A stretch of 23,046 nucleotides of DNA from Mesaphorura yosii (lineage: Eukaryota > Arthropoda > Collembola > Poduromorpha > Tullbergiidae). The stretch lies in contig WIXG01000754.1 of assembly GCA_009869945.1 (NCBI GenBank), positions 1-23,046 on the forward strand, given 5' to 3'. Under the pieces are notes generated by a model. That model searched no databases. It had not been told where the DNA came from and was given only the letters and a program-made list of their open reading frames with translations. Position numbers and translations under genes: made by a program. Numbering within the stretch: the stretch's first letter is position 1; every line of letters begins with the position of its first letter. Positions 9,838 through 19,700 of this stretch are shown here, piece after piece.

Positions 9838-11382
9838 TCCTTGAAATTTCCAGTGTTCTTTATTTAAATTAAAAAGCCTAGCATTTTGCACGCAGAATTC
9901 ACGAATTTTCGGATCGGGCTTTCATCAGCGCCCGTCATTTTTGCGATTGTTCTACACCGTTTTCACATGACAGGCTGTCGAGGCCGACTGCAAATGCAAA
10001 ATGATCAAATCATCAAGGACGAAGGATGAAATTTTCACTGTAATTTGGCACTCGCTGCACTTTTTCGCAGTACAGCAGGCAATAAAGCCATTAAAAACGG
10101 AGGCTGCCGTAGTCGTCTTGTTCGTGACACAGTTTGAGACTTTTCGACTTTTTCCATCCGAATGTCGTAGTCGTTTCTGTGTGGTTTCCGCTCCAGATTC
10201 AGTTCCAGAAGTCTTAGTTCTTGGTTTCAGAGCAGAATCCGCAACTGGCCACTGCAGCTTTCACAGCCACAACGCACAGCACATCTTGCCTTTGCCTTGG
10301 GATGCTGCTGCGCTGGCTAGAAGTTTCGAACTTGTAAACAACAATAAAACGCGATGACGGGCCAAGAAGTGGAGGCCAACTTTCAACTTCCAACTTTTCC
10401 TATTACTCTTTTTGCATTCTCAAGCACAAATACAAATACGCTTTCGATCTTCTGCAATCGCGAATCTCAATCGCGACCGTAATCTGCACTGAACTGTGAC
10501 TGTAATGAAAGTGAATCCAGACTGGCGTCTACGGCTGCGGCTCCGACAGCAGCAGTAGGAGGACGCAAGAAGACCACGTCCCACGTCCACGAAGGAAGAG
10601 ATTACAATTTCAAATGAGATTTTGCCGTACGTACACATTTCATTTATCATTGCCTTCATCTCTTCAGCTGCATTCCTCTACAATGCGAAAGACGATAGAC
10701 TCCACGCTTCTATTCTTCTATCCTTCTAGGCTCTACTCTGCTATTTGCATTGCATTGCTTGCTTGCCATGCCTGGCTGCCTGGTATTTCATGTATTACAA
10801 GATTCGATTAGATAAGTGAATATTACAGGCGATACGAGTTTTCTTTTATGACTTTCCTCTTCATGCATGCAGCGTACGGAGCCGGGTCGAGCATATCATT
10901 AATAAGATTACCGCCGACAGATAATGCGAACCCGAAACTCATTTATCTATTTTTATATCCCTTCCAGAACCGCCACTGCCGCTGCCAGCACAAAAGCATC
11001 AGAACAAGAACAGGCAAAGGCACTTGGACTTATTAGCGGAGCTGTCACTCAGCGGGCCTTGCCAAGAAGCCAAGATCTGCTGCCGACCGACAGGATTACA
11101 AAATTACAATGAGATTCTTTCATGCTAGCTTAAGCATGAGGCCCGCAGCCCACACAATCATAATATTTATCCTTTAGCAGGGTAAGTACAAGAATGCGAA
11201 TTGACAACGATTTGTTTTGTAAGACAGCCGGAATTTTGACAGCTCATCTTTCAGCAGCAGTAGCGACAGCAGTAGCACGGCTTCATGATTCATTCCCAAG
11301 GCTGAATGCTGAATCCTGGGTAGCTGAGCTCTGGTCGCCGTGGCTCCTGGGCTGTTCTTCTGCAGCTCCACTCAACTAAAGA
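9838..11382. other. Spacer between the two channel paralogues
   Basis: About 1.5 kb. It should hold the promoter of channel A (next to 9837) and the 3' UTR of channel B (next to 11383). Open frames such as 10001-10357 on the plus strand have no domain or splice support. No AATAAA on the minus strand was found just beyond the channel B stop. I see no mobile element or RNA gene. Confidence 0.45.
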
Positions 11383-14300
11383 CTAAATATGATAGTAGAC
11401 CGTCTCGTCCTCGCTCGCGTCCAGCGCCCGGAGGAGCCATGGCCAGTAAATCAGGTTGAAGACTAGAAACATGCTGGGAATGATTGCAGACGTGTAGCGC
11501 TCGATTTTCACGACCAGCGGCTTGTACGAGGTCGGATCCTGCGGTTGAAGCTGTGCTGTCGTTGGTGGCTGCACCTCAGGCGTGCATGTCTTCGCATGGC
11601 TGTAACCGTTGGCGGCCGCCCCCGGCAGCAGCGGTGACGTTGAATTGGACCGGAAGATCCGGTGGCGGAATTGCAGGCACTTTCCCGAGAGGTTGAGCAC
11701 CTCGTAGCTACTGTCGGGAGACGCACCGCCACCACCTCCGCCGTACCCTTGCCCGATTTGAGCCGCGTGGGTTTCTCCTTCGTCTTGCTTTGGATTATAA
11801 ATAGTAGGCACTAGCGGCGGAGAGTCTTCTATGCTGGATCGGAGTATGTTCGCTTTGAACTGCGACCGGGCGTTGGGTACGGACACCGCTGCTGGTGTTG
11901 GTGAAGAAGGCTGCTGCACGGGCGGCGGCGCGGGTTTTGGGACTCGCTTCATGCTGTTGATTCTATGAGCAATGAATTCAATAACACAATTGTAGGTTTT
12001 ATGGGGCACCGATTAATTACGGTCAAGTAACTTATAAGTGCTGGAGCACTGCAGGACTTACTTGAGGACGATGGCGTACTCGATGAGGGTGAAGTGGACG
12101 AAGAGGACGCACCAAACCATCCAAATGTCCAGGGCTTTGATGTAGGAGACACTGGGAATTCCTGACCTTCAGAGCGACAGTCGAAACATAAACATTGCGA
12201 TTATGCGATGAGCGAAGGATTTAGTATTAACTTTCACTTTTCCTCATTCAGAATCAGAGCGGGCCAAAAGAAGATAAGAAAGACTTGAAAGGCATGCAGA
12301 GGATAAAGAGATAAAATCAAGTGCAACCTGAGCCAAGAGCAAAAGAAAGGGCAATCTTGAAAGGAAAAGTGAAGAATTTGACTAGCTAATTTGTAATTCA
12401 TTAATTTGGACTTAGCACCAAGGTTGCTTAGGACTCATTCAGAGTAAACACGCATGACTCAACCTTACATTGAAGGACTTTGGTTAGCACATTAACGAAT
12501 TTGACCGACCAATTCTCAATTCAGTGCTTAATTAATTTCCAGTTGCTAGTTGCAAGTTACCTGATACTGGAGAACATCGAAGTCAGTGTGAGCAGTGTCG
12601 TCATGCTGAGGGTCATCCGGGCCGGGACGGATTCGGGCTGGACGAGGAACGAGAGCCAGGAGATGGTGACAAAGAGCATACTGGGGAAGTACGTCTGGAG
12701 GAGATGGTAAGAGAGCTTGCGACGGAGAACCACTTTGAACCGGACACCAGCGTATGCGCCTAAGCAGAGTAGGTAAGCCAAAACCAGGCCAGGCAGTCAT
12801 TAGAGCTAGCGTATAGTGCACATTAATAAATAGAGTTGCTATTTGCTAGAGAAAGTGAATCGAGGCTTCAAGCACTAAATCATTTTGTTCTTGTTTTTCT
12901 TTCAGAGACCAGCAAAAGCATTTATTCGGATGAATAAACCACAGCAGCAGCCCAGCGCCACAGTCACATTCCCGGCTCGAGGTGCTTTGAATACGGAGTC
13001 GGATTAATAAATCACTGCGGGATGTCTCAGGAGCTATGATTTAAGACTCCGATTAAGCAGCGATTGTAACAATGAAAGACATGCACGAGTGCAAGATTTT
13101 GGCACCACGCACCAATTCGAGGCAACGCCTGAAGGGTTAGAGCCTCAATCGAGTATCGAGCAACAAATGTGACATAAAAAGGCGACCCCATCGAAAAAAT
13201 ACAAGAGGCCAAGCCAATATGACAAGTCTTCAAGTCTCTTGGGAGTGGAAATTTAGAAATTTTCCACACGGATACACGACTTGAGTCTTCTTGACAGCCA
13301 AAGCCACTGAGCCAGAACCCAGTCGACTTGTTTTTTGCATTTGAGTAAATGCTCAGACTCAGATTCTTGTGATCAAATGTATTATAATTGAAAAGATTTG
13401 TTACATGCGAATACCGATCAATATTCGCTTCATTTCTTATTCAGGGCAGGCTCGAGTCCGTATCCGAGAACGCCTAACGCCTTCGATCTCCTGCTGCTGT
13501 CTGTCTCTCGCCTTCGACTTGAATTGAGTTGGCTTGGCCTGGCTTGACTCGACTCGACGAGAGCGACTGCTGGCTGCTGGATGACATAAATCTGACAGTA
13601 ATCTCGCAGCCTCTCCGAATGACACTGCCACATGCAGCGGCATAGCATTTGGGTGCGTGATAATGACGCAGATGAGTGGAATTCAATAAAAATATTATCA
13701 CGACGAGCGCAAGCAGCCAAGTCGGAGAATTATGTCTCTTGGCACGGACAATGACAACGATTTCACGTCGTGTAAGCAGTAAACTCATGATCGCGAGTCG
13801 TGAAATACGTACATACTCTGCTGATTTTATGTGGCTTGTTGTGACATTTGCCCATTTGCATTTTGCAGGCTCTCCGAGCATTCTCGGCTTAGACAGACGA
13901 AGAAAAAGGCAACGAAATCAAGAGGCAAGAGAAAGACAGAAGCGCGACAAAACCACGACCAAGACACAAGAAAGTTAGAAACAGAAACAGGAAATGGTAC
14001 GACAATCTCCGCACGTCAATAAATTATTCTTGGAATAATCGCGACCCAGGACGGCGTGGCAAAGTGCGCACGAGGCACGAAAATTAATCAGAGCTCGCCA
14101 TTTGCCGAGCCAAGTCATTAGAAGAAGTCATCAAGTAAACTAGTCGGCGCTGTCGCCTGCCAGGCGCTCCGCTGTGTTGCGGTGTGGAAAAAGAATGCGG
14201 TCGGGTCGGTCGGAAATCGATTAATGCGCCAATGCAAATGCAGAATTAATGACCAAATGTCCTCAAGTCTAATATAAAAAGAAAGCGAGACAACGAAGAC

Positions 14301-15697
14301 CAATTCCAATTGCTAATGCTAGTGAGTGATTAATAAAGTCGTGGAGGAATTTTTACCTGACGTGGTCGCGATCGAGAAATTTTCCGGCCTGTCGAGCCCC
14401 ACGTCGAAATTGGGCAGCTCGAGCTTGTCGACGAGGAATGCTCCTCTCTCATGCCATTTGAGGTCCAGAATCTTGTTTGTGAATGCATCTACAACAAAAA
14501 AAACAGCAGAAGAATTTGGTGGCGGGCCAAGAAAAGTTAATTATTTTCCATGTCGCGGCGAGCCGAAAGCTTAGCCGAGGTGAACGAATCCTGAGAGTAA
14601 TTTCCGTTTGTTTGGATTTACGTTGACACAAATCGCATGTCGTTTGTCACGTCTCAATAAACGTAATCAAAACATCGCTTTTTCGTGGCGTAGCTGCCAA
14701 AAACCCTCGGAATCGCAAGCAAGCAGGAGGAAATCGACTTTTGACTTACAGCTTTTGATTCCCACTCCGCATTTCTGAGTATCGGCCGGATACATATGGA
14801 AATCCATCGGGCAGGACATGACGATTGTGAACCGGGCCGAGTAGCGAACTGTGCTGTCGGAATACACGCGGAGCGAAGCGGGGCGCGTGATGAGGGACGG
14901 TTGAGCGACGGATTTGACGTGGTCCAGGTAGATGTCCGGGTACCAGAGTTTGTCCAGGAGCTTCAGGCTCACAGCTACGAATTTCTTGTCCTGCCCGTCT
15001 TCATGCACGAGGTACTTGAGCCGAGGGTCCTTCCAGTACATCCGGAGATTGAACTCGAGAGTGATTTCTTCGGTCAGTTCTTTGATGTCACGCACTTGGA
15101 GGATCAGCACAGACATGTCGACTCGGATCGGCTCACCTGCGAGCAGAATAATAAAAAAAATCAAGGAAAGGCTTGAATAAAGCAAGGAAAGACCGAAAAG
15201 CTTAACAGCACATAGCCTACCGTTTTCTGTCGGCGGCGGCGTATTCAAGTTGCTCGTGTCGTTTTGCTTCGAGAGGTCGATTGTTCCCGTTGTCTGACTG
15301 GAGGCTGCCCTCGTTGAGAAACGATTCAGATTCGGTGACGTCGACTTCGAGATCGGTGAATGTGAATTCAGTGAATTCAGTGACAGGACACGTCGAGTGT
15401 TGAAGACTGAGACGGAGGCAGCCGAGGCAGGAGTGTCCGACTCCGAAAGTGGTGCTCGAGAATCCACGTCGACTTCGTCATCGTCCTGCTCCCAGTAAGA
15501 GTTGTACGGGCTGTCTTCCACCGTGAATCCAGCAATAGCAATATTTGTTTTAAGACTATAAGGAAGGAGGTAATCAGTTAATCAGTGGTTTTACTAATTA
15601 GTTTAGAATTGACTGCGCAAAAACTTTGTCGATAATTCGTCACTTACTTTAGCAGCAGAAGCACGAAGAAGAGCACAATTCTCGTCATTGTCCTCAT
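11383..15697 (-). CDS. Cys-loop ligand-gated ion channel subunit B (PAR type)
   Basis: A paralogue of the neighbouring subunit. Seven coding exons: 15697-15648, 15555-15221, 15136-14750, 14488-14357, 12759-12561, 12166-12062 and 11962-11383. All join in phase and give 595 residues. The start is ATG 15697 with a signal peptide (MRTMTRIVLFFVLLLLN). A Ser/Asp/Asn-rich spacer of about 100 residues precedes the ligand domain (LILQVRDIKELTEEITLEF, MYWKDPRL). The Cys loop runs from Cys237 to Cys251 (PMDFHMYPADTQK between). M1 ends FPSMLFVTISWLSFLV. M2 reads PARMTLSMTTLLTLTSMF; Pro-Ala-Arg is the usual anion-selectivity motif. M3 reads SYIKALDIWMVWCVLFV. A long disordered M3-M4 loop is followed by M4, LVFNLIYWPWLL. 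A second Cys pair near loop C is absent. For the M2-M3 exon the acceptor that keeps frame is tctgaag at 12167, not the nearby ggtcag. A chloride channel is likely; the agonist cannot be read from sequence. Confidence 0.92.
12760..14356 (-). other. Large intron of channel subunit B
   Basis: A 1,597-base intron between the last ligand-domain exon and the exon encoding M1 and M2. The other introns of this gene run from 84 to about 400 bases. The donor is gtaaaa and the acceptor ctgcttag. Several open frames of 60-135 codons occur on both strands (for example 13474-13881 minus and 13676-13978 plus), none with recognisable domains. I see no transposon ends, tRNA or nested gene. Confidence 0.6.
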
Positions 15698-16798
15698 CTT
15701 TATTGTCAAAAGTCCACTGAAACCGGTCAGAGTCACAATTTTCCGAATTTGCACTGGTCGGGTCGAATTCCACTTGTTTTACTCCAAGTCGAAGTCAAGG
15801 CTGAACTGATGAAGCCGAAGTCCAGCGGAAACGGAAATGTCCTGGATTCATTTTTCATGAGCTCATGAGCTTTGCTCATGTTGATGTCCAATCCACGTTG
15901 AAGTCGACATTGCCCGCATCCGCACGGAATGCTAGCATTTGTAATTAGAATTCGCCAAGTGGAAGAACCATTTCGTAAATTTTTGAAAACAGTAGATTAA
16001 AGTATGGAATTAAACTTGCAAGAGCCAAAGCCAAAGTCATTCGATGATCGAATCCTGGAACCTAAACCTACCAACCAGCCTGGAGCCCGTTTCAATTTCA
16101 TTTGAAGTTCTCCGATTGCCTTTCGTGTTTGGAACAAGTTTAAAGTGCTAGACATGTCAAAAGCAATATTATTGCGAAAATTGCGATGCATGAACAACAG
16201 CAGCACATCGCCGTACGTGGGTATTAAGAATTTTAAGACATTTAACAGCCATTTCAGGGAAATGAAAACATTTCGCTGTATTGATTTCCAAGAAACCGAA
16301 ATTCGGTGCCCGCACCGCACTGCCACGGTATGAAGCCAAGGTCAAGAGAATCAAGCCACCCGGCTTATGGCTTCGCCCCGCCTCGATGTTGGCGATTAAA
16401 AATTCATGTATTCATGGGACACGAAAAAAGGAATGCCATTGAAGACAAACAGCAAAACAGGAAAGCTGAAGCTGAATGTATGCAAGTTGATGCTGTCCAC
16501 GAATGTGAGGATGACGTGCGAACTCCGCTCCAACATCACCGTAACTTCCTCCCGGGGCCATCCCAGCTTGTTTCTGTTTCCTTATCTCATACTTTTCTCC
16601 TATCGCGTATCGCGTTGTAATGGCATAGTCATGTCGTACACTTATCGGTTTGGTTTTGGCTTTGTAGCGCCTGCGCCCGATTACAGCGGATACAGCGTAA
16701 TTGTGGAATTTTTCAATGCTTTACTTAGAAAACTGTTTCAATTGCAGTCGAACCCCAAGGCGAAGGCCAGGAGATCTACCGTTCCGAAACCATAACCG
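15698..16798. promoter_or_regulatory. Divergent upstream region shared by channel B and the adhesion GPCR
   Basis: About 1.1 kb separates two starts pointing away from each other, so both promoters must lie here unless untranslated first exons sit further off. Open frames at 15997-16326 (minus) and 16406-16795 (plus) have no protein features and were not called. A cluster of CATGAG/CTCATG words lies at 15856-15880. I could not identify a TATA box with confidence. Confidence 0.5.
15856..15880. promoter_or_regulatory. Overlapping palindromes CATGAGCTCATG / GCTCATGAGC
   Basis: Positions 15856-15867 form a perfect 12-base palindrome and 15861-15870 a perfect 10-base palindrome overlapping it. 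A further GCTCATG copy is at 15874-15880. Four copies of the 7-mer (either strand) within 25 bases, about 160 bases upstream of the channel B ATG, could be a dimeric factor site. The function is inferred. Confidence 0.3.
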
Positions 16799-19700
16799 AT
16801 GTATTCAATAGAAAAGTGTCGGACGCGCATGCGCATTTGGTCTTGGCGCTTGTGGTGGACGACTCCGTTGCTGCTCCTCGCCTTCTCCTTCACAACCTTG
16901 CCCGCGCCTGCTCAGGCTCACCGCTTTGTCCGGACCGACACGAACCTGCCGCCGGAGTGGTGCCCCTCCCAACCATCGGAGTCTTACGTCTCGGCCCACC
17001 TCAAACCGGGCAACCTGATTTACGTGTTCTGCAAGTACGCCGTGCTCAAATACGACTACTCCGTCGGCAATTCCGTGCACCTCCTCAACACGCCGATCTC
17101 ATCATTCTCCGACTACCAGTCTGCGGCAGGAATTTCGACAAATGACCAGATTTATCTTTTCTCAGCTGAGCCACTGGCTGGAACGCTTTCCATCCATCGA
17201 CTCCTACCGATGGAAGCCAACTGGACGCACGCAGCCGACGTGCCCGACTTTGAGTTTGTGTACGGAGCGGCGGCGGTGTGGAACGCCAACAGCGCCGTCG
17301 GTCACGTGTACTTGTTTGGTGCGAGCCTTGCGAGCGCGACGATCTGGAAGTTTGGCGTCAACTCCCACGACATGACGAAGTCGGGCAGTTTGGCGGCCGC
17401 ACGGACGGCGGCCGGAGTCGTGTGGGTGAAGGAGGAGGGCTGCGCCTTCATTTTCGGGGGCTACATCTCCGGCCCGGGCGTCAACTCGAACTCTGTCTCC
17501 GCTGAAGTACTCAAATACGACCCCGACAACGAAACCACGACCTGGTACGCTAATCTATCTGTGGGCGTCGTCGATCCGGGCATCGTATCGACGGGTACGG
17601 CCGTGTACCTGCTCTGCGGCGTGCACGGCGAGGACGCCGAGGCATCCCGCCAACACAACCTCCTTCGTTTCGACATTGCCACGCGGCAGACGACGGTTGA
17701 GTTCGTCGAAGGACTCGAGCACGTCGATTGCCACGCGCCGGCTGCGGTGTACGTCAACGACAAGCGTGGGGACGGCGATACATTGAACCGCGTCTACATG
17801 TTTGGTGGCTCCGTCTACTCCGAGCAGATAATCGCGTACATCGACCTGGACGAGGAAGGGAATCCGGAAATGAGCCCGCCGAGTTCGGCATCAACGACCG
17901 AAGCCCCGCCTGGCGGTGGATTGCAGCTCGTCATCTCTGAAAACGTGAAACTAAGTGACACTTGCGGAGGCTCTTCAACTTCTGCTGCTGCCGTCTACGA
18001 CGGCGACGATACAGCTTACATCTTTTGCACGGACGTCATGTACGCGTACTCGCTGTCGGCGGACAAGATCACGTTCATAGCCGATCTCGTCCCGCAGCCA
18101 CCGTCTACCGCCAGGCGCGCTGCTGCTGCTGCTGTCGTAATGATTCAAGGAGGGAAGATCCTCTACTTTGGAAACGACGAATCTGCGCAGGGCAAAGTTT
18201 GGGAGCTGAGCGTCGACGACCTCACAAATTGGAAGGAGGTGGCAGACATTCCGCATACACACGCGTGGAATACCGGAGACGCCCACTGGGACGGCGCCGA
18301 CGTCGTTTACGTGATACACGCCGGCGACGTTGCCGACGACTCGAACGACATCAAGAAACTCTTCTTGCCTGGCTACACGTGGAGCGAATCGGTGCTGCTA
18401 CCGGAGAACTTTGACCAGTTTTCCTCCGTTTGGGCCCCAGGTGACGGCGGCCACGGGCAGGATGGTAATGGCGCCTTCCTTTTTGGTGGTAGAAGTGACG
18501 TCGGGACCGCCAAACAAATACTGCGCTATCACACAGTAAATGAAACTATTTCCCTGCAGGGTTTCCTGCCCGCCCACGTACGCAGGCCGGGGGCCGTCTG
18601 GACGGGCAGGCACGTGTACTTGACGTGTGCGGGCTATCTCGCCGATGACCCCTCGTCGAATTTCGTACGCTTTGACCCCGTGCTGAGGCGAGCAGTCGTG
18701 GAGCCAGTCGAAGGGTGGGATTTCAGTTGCCGCAACGAGGCTGCCATCTACTCGCCCACATTGAAAAGAGTGTACATATTTGGCGGGGAGTTTGAAGATG
18801 AGCTCGAGGCGAGCGTGAAGTACATCGATGTGTCGGTGTTTGAGGGGTCGACAGCCACGCCATATACGACCTCAACCACACCATTCTCGACTCCGACGAC
18901 AGTGGCGCCTTTCACGACGGAGAAAGTTACTCCATCTTCTGAGCCTCCATCGACAGCGTCTACGGAAGAAAGTACGACGATTGAGGCGACATCTACCACG
19001 AGAGCACCGAATTCGAGCACCGAAGCGCCAATTACGACTACGACTACGGCGGCCGAACCGGGCTGCAACGCTCTCGACAAGTATGGTATCCTTTACAGAG
19101 CCTTGATTGGCCAAACCGCTCGCAATCCTTGCCCGGGCATATCCAATGGAACGGCAACTTGGTTTTGTGTGTCGGACGGCGCTTTTGAGGGTGACAATCC
19201 TGACTACAGTGGCTGCAAAAGCCTGTGGATGGAGGAAATCAAGGAAAAAATAAACAAAGTTGAGGTAAATTAATTAGTTTTCAATACAAATACAATGCAA
19301 CACGAACGCCCCGCCGTTCGCGTGGCGGTCTAATTTGAATGCCCGATTTCCTTGTCTCTAGCCTGGAGGCTCGATGAACGTTTCCTACGCCTCGAGTCTC
19401 CTGCGTGACATTCAGGCTCACGTGCGGGAGGCGACGAATTTGAGCAACGGCAACGGCAAGGGCAATGGCAGCAATATGACGACGTACTTTGGCCATGAAA
19501 TCAAAACCGTACTGGAATTTGGAGAAGAGATTCTGATTCTGGTGCAGCCAAATTGGCTGTCAGAGGCCGAGGGACTGACGACGACCACGTTCAGCATTTT
19601 CCAGCAGGCCCTGACACACACGAGTCCTTGGGAAGAACTTTCTGAGGTAAAAAGTGTAAACTACACGAGAATTTTTAGAGAATTTCATTAATTTATGACA

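Noticed and set aside
10001..10357. Plus-strand open frame of 118 codons between the channel genes
   Set aside because: No domain, signal peptide or acceptor/donor support, and a composition like the surrounding non-coding DNA.
13474..13881. Open frames on both strands inside the large channel B intron, considered as a nested gene
   Set aside because: No recognisable motif, no consistent splice sites, and several overlapping frames of similar length in all phases, as expected by chance.
16406..16795. Plus-strand open frame of 129 codons ending three bases before the GPCR start
   Set aside because: It has no signal peptide, domain or splice support. It lies in the divergent promoter region, and its composition is not protein-like beyond being open. 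It is more likely leader or promoter sequence.
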